The position numbers and the translations under genes were made by a program. From Siccirubricoccus soli (GTDB taxonomy: Bacteria; Pseudomonadota; Alphaproteobacteria; Acetobacterales; Acetobacteraceae), in assembly GCF_024178315.1 (NCBI RefSeq), contig NZ_JAMZIK010000009.1:39318-103317 (forward strand): DNA of 64,000 bases, read 5' to 3'. Below the pieces are notes generated by a model. It worked only from the letters and a program-made list of their open reading frames with translations, was not told the DNA's origin and ran no database searches. Positions within the stretch are counted from its first letter, which is position 1; each line of letters begins with the position of its first letter. Below are positions 24,895-34,379 of the stretch, in pieces.

Positions 24895-25722
24895 TCAGCC
24901 CGCCTTCGCCACCGCCTGCCGACGTTCATAGGCGCCGCGCTCCGCCGGCAGGGCGATGAGCTGGTCGGTCAGCCCCAGCACCGTCTCCGCCCCGCCGAGA
25001 TAAAGCACGCCATCCGCCGCCAGCCGCTCTGCCAGTGCGTTCAGCACCCGGGTCTTGGTCGGGGTATCGAAATAGATCAGCACGTTGCGGCAGAAGATCA
25101 CATCGAACCGGCCGAGATGGCGGAAATCCGCCAGCAGGTTCAGATGCTCGAACCGCGCCATGGCGCGCAGCGGCGGATTGACCCGCCAGCGCCCCGCCTC
25201 CTGGTGCAGATACTTCACCATCAGCTTGGCGGGCAGGCCGCGCTGCACCTCGAACTGGGTGTAGAATCCCTCCCGCGCCCGGGACAGCACCTCCTGCGAG
25301 ATGTCGGTGCCGAGGATCTCCACCTTCCGCCCAGCCGTCTCCGCGCCCAGCTCCTGCACCAGCATGGCGATGGAATAGGCTTCCTGCCCGGTGGAGCAGG
25401 CGGCGGACCAGACCCGCAGCGTGGCCCCCGGCGGCCGCGCGGCGGCCAGGGCGGGCAGCAGACGCTTCAGATGCTCGAAGGGCTTGCCGTCGCGGAAGAA
25501 GCTGCTTTCGTTCGTCGTCAGCGCCTCGGTCACTGCCTCGGCCAGCGCCAGGGCGCGCGGTTCCCGCAGCTTCAGCGCCAGCGCATCCAGGCTTGCCAGC
25601 CCCTCCCGCTTCAGGATGGGGCCAAGGCGGGTGTCCAGCATGTACTGCTTGTCCGGCGTCAGCACGAGACCGGAGCGGGCCTTCACCAGCCCGGCGATGA
25701 AGGCGAAGCCATCCGGGCTCAT
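24895..25722 (-). CDS. cheR: Chemoreceptor methyltransferase CheR
   Basis: A 275-residue CheR. The N-terminal helical domain (about residues 1-80, with TTNESSFFRD) is followed by the SAM-binding domain (LRVWSAACSTGQEAYSIAM, GTDIS, FDVIFCRNVLIYFD). It methylates glutamates of chemoreceptors, setting adaptation with CheB. Its start overlaps the cheB stop by 4 nt, and it is the last gene of the operon. No C-terminal receptor-binding pentapeptide or TPR is present. No chemoreceptor gene is in the window. Confidence 0.95.
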   Translation of the reverse strand: MSPDGFAFIAGLVKARSGLVLTPDKQYMLDTRLGPILKREGLASLDALALKLREPRALALAEAVTEALTTNESSFFRDGKPFEHLKRLLPALAAARPPGATLRVWSAACSTGQEAYSIAMLVQELGAETAGRKVEILGTDISQEVLSRAREGFYTQFEVQRGLPAKLMVKYLHQEAGRWRVNPPLRAMARFEHLNLLADFRHLGRFDVIFCRNVLIYFDTPTKTRVLNALAERLAADGVLYLGGAETVLGLTDQLIALPAERGAYERRQAVAKAG

Positions 25723-26807
25723 GCGAAGGCTCCCGCTCGGCTGGCCACCAGGGCCAGCACCTGTTCCGCCAACCCCTCCGGTGGCAGCTGGGCGCGGGCG
25801 AGGCCGGCGCGGGCGACCGCCCCGGGCATGCCCCAGACCACCGAACTCGCCTCATCCTGCGCCAGCACCGCGCCGCCGGCGGCAGCCACCGCCTTGCAGC
25901 CGGCCAGGCCGTCATGCCCCATGCCGGTCAGGATCACCGCCAGCACCGCGCCCTCGCAGGCAGCGTTCAGGCTGCGCAGCATGGGGTCCACCGCCGGGCG
26001 GCAGAAATTCTCCGGCGGCCCGTCATTCAGCCGCGCCACCAACCTGCCGTTCGCGGCCTCCACCAGCAGGTGCCGGTCGCCCGGCGCCAGGTAAAGCCGG
26101 CCTGCCTCCAGCACCTCGCCATCCCGCGCCTCGGCGCAGCCGAGGGTGCCGAGGCGGTTGAGATGGTCCGCCAGCATGGCGGTGAAGCCGGCCGGCATGT
26201 GCTGCACCGCCACCACCGGCACCGGCACCTTGCGATTCAGCCCCCGCACCAGCGTGGCCAGCGCCTGCGGCCCGCCGGTGGAGCAGCCGATGCCGATCGC
26301 CTTCACCCCACGGCGCGGCAGCAGCGCCACCAGGCTCGGTTGTGCCGGCCGGGAAGGTCGCGGCGCGGCGACGGCACGGCCCATCCGCGCCCAGCCCTTC
26401 ACCTTCGCCACCAGCTCCGCGCGGAAGCTCGCATCATGCAGCCCGCCGCCGGCCGCGCCGGGCTTCGGAATGTAGTCCGCCGCACCGGCGCGCAGCGCCG
26501 CCATGGTGACGGCCGCGCCCTTCTGCGTCAGCGCGCTGGCGACGATGACGACAGGGCGCGGCACCAGCTTCAGCAGCAGCGGCAGCGCCGTCATGCCGTC
26601 CATCACCGGCATTTCGAGGTCGAGCAGCACCACCTGCGGCCGCGTCGCGACGGACATGCCGGCCAGCGTCTCCAATGCCTGGCGGCCATCGCCGGCCCGC
26701 GCCACCACCTTGATCTCGGGATCCGCCTCCAGCACACGGGCCAGGGCGGAGCGCACCGTGGCGCTGTCATCGCACAGCATCACCCGGACAATCGGGGCCT
26801 GGCTCAC
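25719..26807 (-). CDS. cheB: Chemotaxis methylesterase/deamidase CheB
   Basis: A 362-residue CheB. The receiver domain carries the phospho-acceptor D63 (VVLLDLEMPVMDG). The esterase domain has S176 (GIGCSTGGPQAL), H203 (VQHMPAGFT) and D299 (TGMGHDGLAGC). An Ala/Pro-rich linker lies around residues 145-160. It removes receptor methyl groups when phosphorylated by CheA. Both ends overlap neighbours by 4 nt (cheY before, cheR after), so translation is coupled. Confidence 0.96.
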   Translation of the reverse strand: MSQAPIVRVMLCDDSATVRSALARVLEADPEIKVVARAGDGRQALETLAGMSVATRPQVVLLDLEMPVMDGMTALPLLLKLVPRPVVIVASALTQKGAAVTMAALRAGAADYIPKPGAAGGGLHDASFRAELVAKVKGWARMGRAVAAPRPSRPAQPSLVALLPRRGVKAIGIGCSTGGPQALATLVRGLNRKVPVPVVAVQHMPAGFTAMLADHLNRLGTLGCAEARDGEVLEAGRLYLAPGDRHLLVEAANGRLVARLNDGPPENFCRPAVDPMLRSLNAACEGAVLAVILTGMGHDGLAGCKAVAAAGGAVLAQDEASSVVWGMPGAVARAGLARAQLPPEGLAEQVLALVASRAGAFA

Positions 26808-27202
26808 GCGGCGTCGTCCTGCAGCAGCCCGGCCTGGACGAATTTGTCCCGCAGGATGTCCTCGTCGAAGGGCTTCATGACGTATTCCTGCGCCCCGGCC
26901 TCGAGCGCGGTGACGATCCGGTCCATCGCCCCTTCGGTGGTGCAGAACACCACGATCGGCCGGTCCGGGCCGAATTCCCGGCGGGCCTCCACCAGGAATT
27001 GCAGCCCGTCCATCACCGGCATGTTCCAGTCCAGCAGGATGGAATCGGGCAGGGCGTGCCGGCAGGCCGTCAGCGCCTCCTCGCCGTTCTCCGCCTCCTG
27101 TACCTGGAAGCCGTGCTTTTCCAGGATGCGCCGGGCCGCCTTGCGGACCACGCGGCTGTCATCGACCACCAGGCAGGTGGCAGCGGAGGCGCGCTCGCTC
27201 AT
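26804..27202 (-). CDS. cheY: Chemotaxis response regulator CheY
   Basis: A 132-residue stand-alone receiver with VVDDSRVVR, the phospho-acceptor D58 (LPDSILLDWNMPVMDG), a CTTEG switch region and YVMKPFDEDIL. It would carry the CheA signal to the flagellar switch or act as a phosphate sink. A longer frame opens at 27301, but the start at 27202 matches CheY length and lies 11 nt after the cheW stop. Whether another CheY that controls the motor exists is unknown. Confidence 0.95.
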   Translation of the reverse strand: MSERASAATCLVVDDSRVVRKAARRILEKHGFQVQEAENGEEALTACRHALPDSILLDWNMPVMDGLQFLVEARREFGPDRPIVVFCTTEGAMDRIVTALEAGAQEYVMKPFDEDILRDKFVQAGLLQDDAA

Positions 27203-27213
27203 CGCGCCCGCCC

Positions 27214-27717
27214 TCAGCCGATCGCCAGGATGCGTTCGACATCCAGCAGGATGAGCAGCCGCTCCCCCATCCGGTGCACGCCGACCGAAACCTCCCGCCA
27301 CATCGGGTCGAGGGTCGGCGGGTTGGGCGCTCGGTCCGCCCGCGGCAGGGGCAGCACATCGCCCACCTGGTCGGCGAGGAGGGAGTAGAGCTCATTGTCC
27401 CGCTCCACCACCACGCTCATCGCCTGGCCTTCCTCCGGCTTGCGTGCCGGCAGGCCGAGGCGGCGGCGGAGGTCGATGGCGGTGACGATGCGGCCGCGAA
27501 GGTTGAGACTGCCCGCCACCTCCGGCGGCGCCAGCGGGATGCGGGTGATGGTCTGCGCCCCGAGCACGTCCCGCACCGCCAGCACCGGCACGCCGCACAA
27601 TTGGTCGGCGACGGTGAGGGTGAGGTAGCTCTCGGCTGCGGCATCGCCGAGGGGCGAGGCACCGCGGGCGGAGGGCTTGGCGGACTCGGCCGCCGCGCCC
27701 GTCATGGCCTGCTGCAT
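27214..27717 (-). CDS. cheW: Chemotaxis coupling protein CheW
   Basis: A 167-residue CheW. The core starts at SYLTLTVADQLCGVPVLAVRDVLGAQTITRIPLAPPEVAGSLNLRGRIVTAIDLRRRLGL, followed by LYSLLADQVGDVLPLP. An extra roughly 25 residues rich in Ala and Ser precede it. It links receptors to CheA in the signalling array. It starts 16 nt after the cheA stop, within the same operon. Confidence 0.94.
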   Translation of the reverse strand: MQQAMTGAAAESAKPSARGASPLGDAAAESYLTLTVADQLCGVPVLAVRDVLGAQTITRIPLAPPEVAGSLNLRGRIVTAIDLRRRLGLPARKPEEGQAMSVVVERDNELYSLLADQVGDVLPLPRADRAPNPPTLDPMWREVSVGVHRMGERLLILLDVERILAIG

Positions 27718-27733
27718 GATGGTCCTTCCTTCC

Positions 27734-30340
27734 TCAGCCCGCGACCGTCATGGCCAGGCACTGCCGGAGGCTCTCCAGCAGCGCGGCGCGGTCGAATTTG
27801 GCGACGTAGTCGGTGAAGCCGGCCTCCCGGCCGTGGGCGATGTCGGCCGGCTCGGCCCGGCCGGCGAGCGCGATCATCGGCAGATCCTGCCAGGGCCCGC
27901 CCTCCCGCACCGCGCGGGCGAAAGCATTGCCGTTCATCCCCGGCATGTTGATGTCGGAGATGATGGCCTCGAATTCCGCGCCGGCCTCGCGCAGGCGGAG
28001 CGCTTCCTCGGCATCCGCGACGGCGGTCACGGCGTAGCCGGCGGCGCTGAGGGCGGGGACGACGAGGGTGCGGAAGAAGGCGCTGTCCTCCACCATCAGG
28101 ATGCGCTGGCCATGGCCCTTCTCGGCGCCGCCCTGGGCGCCGAACCAATCCTCGCCGCCGTCCTGGCGCAGCCACCAGGCAGTGTCGATCACCTCCGTCA
28201 CCTTGCCGCAGATGACGGCGCTGCCGAGATAGCCCGGCCGCTCGCCCGCGGCGTCGATGACCAGCCGCTCATCCACCACGTCGAGGATCTCCTCGACCAT
28301 CAGCCCCATCGCGCGGTCGCCATTGGAGAAGACCAGCACCGGCTGGCGCTCCGGCGCCGTGCCCATGTCCCAGAAGCCGGAAAGCGGGACGAGCGGCATG
28401 AGCTGGCCGCGGTACTGCACCAGCGGCTTGCCGGCGGCGAGCTCGATCTTCTCCCGTGCCACATCCTCCAGCCGGGCGACGAGGCCGAGGGGAACCGCCT
28501 TCGGCGTGGCATCGCCGGCGCGGAACAGCAGCATGGCGGTCTTGGTGTCGGAGTGCAGCAGATGCGCGGGCCGCGCCGCATCCCGTTCCGCATCGCCGGC
28601 GCTGCCCTCGGTGCCGACCCCCGTGGCGCGGGCGATGCCGTTCGGGTCGAGGATCATGATGACGCTGCCATCGCCGAGGATGGTGTTGCCGGAGAACATG
28701 GTGACGTGGCGCAGGATGGGCGCCACCGGCTTCACCACGATCTCCTCCGTGTCGAAGACCCGGTCCACGATGATGCCGAAGACATGGGCGCCGACCTGGG
28801 TGACGATGACGAAGCCGGTCTCCTCCGGCGCCGGGGCGTCATCGAGCTGCAGCAGGGAGGCAAGGCGGACCAGCGGCAGCAGCCGGTCGCGCAGGCGGAG
28901 CACCGGCGCGTCCTTGATCCGCTCCAGCTTCGCCGCGCCCTCGCCGCCGACGCGGACCAGCTCCACGACGCCGATCTGCGGCACCGCAAAGCGCTCGCTG
29001 CCCGCCTGGACGATGAGGGCGGAGACGATGGCCAGGGTCAGCGGGATCTTGATGAGGAATTTGGTGCCGGCGCCTTCCTTCGAATGCACCTCGATGGTGC
29101 CGCCGATCTTCTCGATATTCGTCTTCACCACATCCATGCCGACGCCCCGGCCGGAGACGGCGGTGATGGCGGCGGCGGTGGAGAATCCGGCGCGGAAGAT
29201 GAAGCGCTGGATCTCGCGCTCCGACATGCCCGCCAGCTCGGCCTCGGTGGCGAGGCCCTGGGTAAGGGCCTTCTGGCGGATGCGCTCGATGTTCAGTCCG
29301 CGGCCGTCATCGGCGATCTCGATGATGATGTGGCCGCCTTCGTGGTAGGCGTTCAGCCGGATATGGCCGGTTTCCGGCTTGCCGGCGCGGCGGCGGTCCT
29401 CCGGCCCCTCCAGCCCATGGTCGCCGCTGTTGCGCACCATATGGGTCAGCGGGTCCTTGATGAGCTCCAGCACCTGGCGGTCCAGCTCGGTCTCGGCGCC
29501 GCGCATCTCCAGCTCGATCTTCTTGCCGAGCTCGACCGAGAGGTCGCGGACCAGGCGCGGCAGCTTGGCCCAGGCATTGCCGATGGGCTGCATGCGGGTC
29601 TTCATCACCCCCTCCTGCAGGTCAGAGGTGATGTGGGAGAGGCGCTGCAGCGGGACGGAGAAGGCGCTGTCCGACTGGGTGCGGGCGAGCTGGAGAAGCT
29701 GGTTGCGGGTGAGCACCAGCTCGCTGACCAGCATCATCAGGTCTTCCAGCACATCGACGGAGACGCGGATGGTCTGGGCGGCGACGCCGCCGCCGGGGGC
29801 GGCCTCCGCCTCGGCCGGCGGGGCAGCGGGCCTGGCCGGGGCAGGGGCGGCGGCCTTCGCGGCGGTGGGCTCCGGCTCCGGCGCGCGGGCCACCGGGGCG
29901 GGGGCGGCGACCGGCTCCGGCGCGGGGGGCGACGCAGCGGGGGCGGCGAGCGCGTTGGCCATCTCACCATTCGCCTCGGCATTCAGGGCGGCGATCAGCC
30001 CGGCATCGTCGCCCTCGGGCTCCGCCCCGCCGGCCTCCAGCCCGGCCACGATGGCGCGGATGGCGTCGCAGGCCTTGAGGATGAGGGAAATGCCGCCCGC
30101 CGTGACCGGCAGGGTCCCGTCCCGGTAGCGGCCGAGGACATTCTCCCCGGCATGGGCCACCGCCTCCATGCGGGAGAGGCCGAGGAAGCCGCAGGTGCCC
30201 TTGATGGTGTGGACGATGCGGAAGACTTCGGAGAGGGTGGCCGCATCCTCCGGCGAACGCTCCAGCCGCACCAGGGCCGCATCCAGGGCCACGAGGCCCT
30301 CATGGGTCTCGGTGAGAAAGTCGGCGAGAAGATCGTCCAT
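27734..30340 (-). CDS. cheA: Hybrid chemotaxis histidine kinase CheA with receiver domain
   Basis: An 868-residue CheA. Order: HPt domain with H44 (FRIVHTIKGTCGFLG), a long Ala/Pro-rich linker (about 130-205) where a CheY-binding P2 domain is not recognisable, dimerisation helices (LVSELVLTRNQLLQL), ATPase domain (LTHMVRNSGDHGLE, DDGRGLN, SGRGVGMDVVKTNI), CheW-like domain(s), and a C-terminal receiver (ILMVEDSAFFRTLV... AIISDINMPGMNG). The fused receiver could act as an internal phosphate sink or output. It is the first gene of cheA-W-Y-B-R. Confidence 0.95.
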   Translation of the reverse strand: MDDLLADFLTETHEGLVALDAALVRLERSPEDAATLSEVFRIVHTIKGTCGFLGLSRMEAVAHAGENVLGRYRDGTLPVTAGGISLILKACDAIRAIVAGLEAGGAEPEGDDAGLIAALNAEANGEMANALAAPAASPPAPEPVAAPAPVARAPEPEPTAAKAAAPAPARPAAPPAEAEAAPGGGVAAQTIRVSVDVLEDLMMLVSELVLTRNQLLQLARTQSDSAFSVPLQRLSHITSDLQEGVMKTRMQPIGNAWAKLPRLVRDLSVELGKKIELEMRGAETELDRQVLELIKDPLTHMVRNSGDHGLEGPEDRRRAGKPETGHIRLNAYHEGGHIIIEIADDGRGLNIERIRQKALTQGLATEAELAGMSEREIQRFIFRAGFSTAAAITAVSGRGVGMDVVKTNIEKIGGTIEVHSKEGAGTKFLIKIPLTLAIVSALIVQAGSERFAVPQIGVVELVRVGGEGAAKLERIKDAPVLRLRDRLLPLVRLASLLQLDDAPAPEETGFVIVTQVGAHVFGIIVDRVFDTEEIVVKPVAPILRHVTMFSGNTILGDGSVIMILDPNGIARATGVGTEGSAGDAERDAARPAHLLHSDTKTAMLLFRAGDATPKAVPLGLVARLEDVAREKIELAAGKPLVQYRGQLMPLVPLSGFWDMGTAPERQPVLVFSNGDRAMGLMVEEILDVVDERLVIDAAGERPGYLGSAVICGKVTEVIDTAWWLRQDGGEDWFGAQGGAEKGHGQRILMVEDSAFFRTLVVPALSAAGYAVTAVADAEEALRLREAGAEFEAIISDINMPGMNGNAFARAVREGGPWQDLPMIALAGRAEPADIAHGREAGFTDYVAKFDRAALLESLRQCLAMTVAG

Positions 30341-30606
30341 AATCCGGCCCCGCGATGGCTGCGCCGGCCATCTTCGCGGGGGAGCGCCGAAGATTCGGTA
30401 AAGCGGCGACAGGGCGCCAAGGCCTGGGGCAGCCCAGGAAAGGCCGCACGCCCCGCCAGGAGCGCCGCCTCCGGATTACCGTCCGAGTTTCAGACCAAGC
30501 GGCGGAGCCAGCAAACCCAGACCGGGTTCGGGGCCAGGTCCTGGTCCCGGCAGGGGTGCAGAGGGCAGCGCTCTCTGCCGGGGCTTCCGGGGGCGGAGCC
30601 CCGCGC

Positions 30607-31152
30607 TCAGGCGCCCGGCGGCGGCGGGGTGGTCGCCCCCTCCCCCAGCGGCCGGGACATCAGCACGCTGTCCACCCACCTGCCATGCTTCCAGCCGATG
30701 GCCGGCAGGGTGCCGACCCGGGCGAAGCCGCAGCGGGCATGCAGGCCGATGGACCCGGCATTGCCGCTGTCGCCGATCACCGCGACCATCAGCCGGAAGC
30801 CCGCCGCCGCGCAGCGCTCCACCAGCAGGGGCAGCAGCGCCTGGCCGATGCCGCGCCGCCCGGCCTCCGGCGCCACGTAGATGGAATCCTCGCAGGTGAA
30901 GCGATAGGCCGGGCGGGTGCGGTAGGCGCTGGCATAGGCATAGCCCAGCACCGTCCCCTCCCGGTCGGTAGCGACGATATGGGGGTATCCCCCCTCCAGC
31001 ACCGCCGCCCGTCGCTTCGCCATCTCCGCCTGGCTCGGCGGGTCGAGCTCGAAGCTCGCCAGGCCATGCAGGACCCAATGGCCATAGATGCGGGTGATGG
31101 CGGGAAGATCCGCCTCCATGCTGTCGCGGAGGATGAGGTCGGGCGTGGACAT
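30607..31152 (-). CDS. GNAT N-acetyltransferase (phosphinothricin acetyltransferase-like)
   Basis: A 181-residue acetyltransferase. [21 protein letters not shown] is the acetyl-CoA pyrophosphate loop. The start ([35 protein letters not shown]) and the end ([28 protein letters not shown]) are characteristic of the Pat/YncA group, which acetylates amino-acid-like compounds such as phosphinothricin or methionine sulfoximine. It is a single gene between cheA and a divergent transporter. The natural substrate is unknown. The 266-nt gap 30341-30606 holds short hairpins but no gene. Confidence 0.87.
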   Translation of the reverse strand: MSTPDLILRDSMEADLPAITRIYGHWVLHGLASFELDPPSQAEMAKRRAAVLEGGYPHIVATDREGTVLGYAYASAYRTRPAYRFTCEDSIYVAPEAGRRGIGQALLPLLVERCAAAGFRLMVAVIGDSGNAGSIGLHARCGFARVGTLPAIGWKHGRWVDSVLMSRPLGEGATTPPPPGA

Positions 31153-31310
31153 GGGCGGAATGGTGCGGCGGGCGGCGCATCCTGTCCAGCCGGAGGAGTG
31201 CAGCTAGACATCCGGGAGCCCTGTCCGGGATGCATGGCCGGGCCCGAATCGACCATGATTGCGCAACTCCCGCCCCCGCCCGAGCTTGCAGGGGGCGGAG
31301 GACAGCCGCC

Positions 31311-32621
31311 ATGGATACCAGCCCCCAGGCCTTCGACGAGGCCGCCGACCGCCGCCGCCGGATCCTGGCGATCATCGGCGGGTCCTCCGGCAACCTGGTC
31401 GAGTGGTACGATTTCTACGCCTATTCCTTCACCGCGCTGTATTTCGCGCCGCTCTTCTTCCCTGCCGGGGACCGCACCACCCAACTCCTCAGCGCCGCCG
31501 GGGTCTTCGCCGTCGGCTTCCTGGTGCGGCCGATCGGTGGCTGGTTCTTCGGCCGGCTGGCGGACCGGCGGGGGCGGCGCTTTGCCATGATGACCTCGGT
31601 GCTGCTGATGTGCTTCGGCAGCCTGGTCATCGCCATCCTGCCAACCCATGCCGGCATCGGGCTGGCGGCCCCGGTGCTGCTCACCCTGGCGCGGCTGGCC
31701 CAGGGGCTTTCGGTGGGCGGGGAGTACGGGACCAGCGCCACCTATATGAGCGAGGTGGCGGCGCCCGGGCATCGGGGCTTCTACGCCAGCTTCCAGTACG
31801 TGACGCTGATCGGCGGGCAGTTGCTGGCGGTGCTGGTCATCGTGCTGCTGGAATTGCTGGTGACCGAGGCGCAGATGCGCGCATGGGGCTGGCGCATCCC
31901 CTTCGTGGTCGGCGCCGCGGCAGCGATCGTCGCGCTCTTTCTCCGCCGCGCGCTGCACGAGACGCAGAGCGCCAGCGCGGCAAGGCGGCCGGAGGCGGGT
32001 TCCCTGCGGGGCCTGCTGCGCCACCCGAAGCCCCTGCTGCTGGTGCTGGGCCTGACCGCGGGCGGCAGCCTTTCCTTCTACACCTTCACCACCTTCATGC
32101 AGAAATACCTGGTCAACACCGCGGGCTTCGCGGCCAAGACGACAAGCGCGACCATGGCCGTGGTGCTGCTGGTCTTCATGCTGGCGCAGCCGGCCTTCGG
32201 CGCGCTGTCCGACCATGTCGGCCGGCGCACCATGCTGCTGGCCTTCGGCGCCCTGGGCGCGGTGATGACGGTGCCGGTGATGACGGCGATCGGCCGGGTG
32301 GACTCGCCGGTGATCGCCGCCCTGCTGGTGCTGGGGGCGCTGGCGGTGGTGTCCTGCTACACCTCGATCAGCGGGCTGGTGAAGGCGGAGCTGTTCCCCG
32401 GCGAGGTGCGGGCGCTCGGCGTCGGCCTGCCCTATGCCATCGCCAATGCGCTGTTCGGCGGCACCGCCGAGTATGTCGGCCTCTGGTTCAAGAGCATCGG
32501 CGCGGAATCCGGCTTCTTCTGGTACGTCGCCTGCTTCTTCGTGCTGGCCCTGCTGACCGCCTGGGCGATGCCCGAGACGCGGATCGAGAGCCATCTGAGC
32601 CGCGAGCATGGCGCGCGGTAG
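31311..32621 (+). CDS. MFS transporter, metabolite:H+ symporter (KgtP-like)
   Basis: A 436-residue transporter of the metabolite:proton symporter group. Its signatures are [37 protein letters not shown] between helices 2 and 3, and [21 protein letters not shown]. Such proteins import dicarboxylates, alpha-ketoglutarate, shikimate or betaines. GGAGGA at 31297-31302 precedes the ATG, and the frame opening at 31230 adds no conserved sequence. It is divergent from the GNAT gene. The substrate is not predictable. Confidence 0.9.
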   Translation: MDTSPQAFDEAADRRRRILAIIGGSSGNLVEWYDFYAYSFTALYFAPLFFPAGDRTTQLLSAAGVFAVGFLVRPIGGWFFGRLADRRGRRFAMMTSVLLMCFGSLVIAILPTHAGIGLAAPVLLTLARLAQGLSVGGEYGTSATYMSEVAAPGHRGFYASFQYVTLIGGQLLAVLVIVLLELLVTEAQMRAWGWRIPFVVGAAAAIVALFLRRALHETQSASAARRPEAGSLRGLLRHPKPLLLVLGLTAGGSLSFYTFTTFMQKYLVNTAGFAAKTTSATMAVVLLVFMLAQPAFGALSDHVGRRTMLLAFGALGAVMTVPVMTAIGRVDSPVIAALLVLGALAVVSCYTSISGLVKAELFPGEVRALGVGLPYAIANALFGGTAEYVGLWFKSIGAESGFFWYVACFFVLALLTAWAMPETRIESHLSREHGAR

Positions 32622-32757
32622 GTCGGTCGCCAGACCCTCGGACCCGGAGACGGTCCGGGGCCCAGGGGCGGGCGCCGGTGCGCCCAGGCTTGCCTCCCGC
32701 CCGCAATCCCGTCAGTTTCCCGCCGATTTTTCGGACCTTCCCTGAGGATCCCTGCCC

Positions 32758-34149
32758 ATGCCCGAGAGCTTCGACGTCATCGTCATTGGCGCCGGTCCCG
32801 GCGGCTATGTCGCCGCCATCCGTGCCGCCCAGCTCGGGCTGAAGACCGCCTGCGTGGAGAAGCGGGAGACGCTGGGCGGCACCTGCCTCAACATCGGCTG
32901 CATCCCCTCCAAGGCGCTGCTGCAATCCAGCGAGAATTTCGAGGAAGCCGCCCACAAGCTGGCCGACCATGGCGTGGTGGTGGCAGGGGTGAAGCTCGAC
33001 CTCGCCCGCATGCAGGCCCGCAAGGGCGAGGTGGTGACGGCCAACGTCAAGGGCGTCGAATTCCTCTTCCGCAAGAACAAGGTCACCTGGCTGAAGGGCA
33101 CCGGCCGCCTGACCGGCCCCGGCAAGGTGGCGGTGGGCGAGGAGGTCTATGAGGCGAAGCACATCATCCTCGCCTCCGGCAGCGAGAGCGTGCCGCTGAA
33201 GGGCGTGCCGGTGGACGAGACGCAGATCGTCACCTCGACCGGCGCGCTGGAGCTGGGCGCGGTGCCGAAGCACCTGGTCGTCATCGGCGCCGGCGTCATC
33301 GGGCTGGAGCTCGGCAGCGTGTGGCGCCGGCTCGGCGCCGAGGTGACGGTGGTGGAGTTCCTCGACCGCATCCTGCCGGGGATGGATGGCGAGACCTGCA
33401 AGGCCTTCGAGCGGGTGCTGGTGAAGCAGGGCTTCAAGTTCAAGTTGAAGTCGAAGGTGACGGCCGCGGTGCCGGGCGCCGATGGCGTGACGGTGACGGT
33501 GGAGCCGGCGGCGGGCGGCGCGGCGGAGGAGCTGAAGGCCGATGTCGTCCTGCTGGCGATCGGCCGCCGCGCCTATACCGAGGGCCTGGGGCTGGATGCC
33601 GCCGGCGTGGCGCTGGACGAGCGCGGGCGGATCAAGGTGGATGGGCATTTCGCCACCAACGTCCCCGGCATCTACGCCATCGGCGATGTCATCACCGGGC
33701 CGATGCTGGCCCACAAGGCCGAGGAGGAGGGCGTCGCCGTCGCCGAGATCATCGCCGGCCAGGCCGGGCATGTGAATTACGAGGCGATTCCGGCGGTGGT
33801 CTACACTTGGCCGGAGGTGGCGAGCGTTGGCGCGACGGAGGAGCAGCTGAAGGAGGCGGGCACCGCCTACAAGGCCGGCAAATTCCCCTTCACCGCCAAT
33901 GGCCGGGCGCGGGCGATGGGCGACACGGACGGCTTCGTGAAGCTGATCGCGGATGCGAAGACGGACCGGCTGCTGGGCGCCCATATCGTCGGCCCGGATG
34001 CCGGCACGCTGATTGCGGAGCTGGCCCTTGCCATCGAATTCGGCGCGAGCGCCGAGGATGTGGCGCGCACCAGCCATGCGCATCCCAGCCTGAACGAGGC
34101 GGTGAAGGAAGCCGCGCTGGCCGTCGCCGGCCGGGCGATCCATATCTGA
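32758..34149 (+). CDS. lpdA: Dihydrolipoamide dehydrogenase
   Basis: A 463-residue flavoprotein disulfide reductase. VIVIGAGPGGYVAAIRAAQLG binds FAD. GGTCLNIGCIPSKALL holds the redox pair C43/C48. VVIGAGVIGLELGSVW binds NAD. SHAHPSLNEAVKEAAL supplies the catalytic His-Glu. It regenerates lipoamide in 2-oxoacid dehydrogenase or glycine cleavage complexes. No E1 or E2 genes adjoin it here, so the complex it serves is unclear. They may be upstream in another locus. Confidence 0.95.
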   Translation: MPESFDVIVIGAGPGGYVAAIRAAQLGLKTACVEKRETLGGTCLNIGCIPSKALLQSSENFEEAAHKLADHGVVVAGVKLDLARMQARKGEVVTANVKGVEFLFRKNKVTWLKGTGRLTGPGKVAVGEEVYEAKHIILASGSESVPLKGVPVDETQIVTSTGALELGAVPKHLVVIGAGVIGLELGSVWRRLGAEVTVVEFLDRILPGMDGETCKAFERVLVKQGFKFKLKSKVTAAVPGADGVTVTVEPAAGGAAEELKADVVLLAIGRRAYTEGLGLDAAGVALDERGRIKVDGHFATNVPGIYAIGDVITGPMLAHKAEEEGVAVAEIIAGQAGHVNYEAIPAVVYTWPEVASVGATEEQLKEAGTAYKAGKFPFTANGRARAMGDTDGFVKLIADAKTDRLLGAHIVGPDAGTLIAELALAIEFGASAEDVARTSHAHPSLNEAVKEAALAVAGRAIHI

Positions 34150-34271
34150 CTGCCAGGCGGCCGGGCGGCGCCTGCAGCTTCCACGGCGCTGCCGGCCACG
34201 CCGTGACGGCAGGCGGAGCGATCCGCCCTCCGGCACGAACGCGGAGGCGCCGGCCTGCCCGAGCCCGGAAG

Positions 34272-34287
34272 ATGACGCCGGCGTCAT
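34272..34287. promoter_or_regulatory. 16-bp perfect palindrome upstream of fsr
   Basis: ATGACGCCGGCGTCAT is fully symmetric and lies 92 nt before the fsr start, in a 230-nt gap after lpdA. It may be a repressor operator for the efflux gene. No regulator gene adjoins, so this is tentative. Confidence 0.35.
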
Positions 34288-34379
34288 GCAGCGCGTCCGC
34301 CATCGCCGGGCGGGGGTTCTGGCGCTGGTGCCTCGGAAGCCGCCGGCTATAGTGGCCGCAACGGCGGAAACGGACGGCC

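Noticed and set aside
27677..30880. 1067-codon open frame on the plus strand opposite cheA
   Set aside because: It is a codon-complement shadow of cheA and cheW. It has no recognisable domains, while the minus strand encodes clear CheA motifs.
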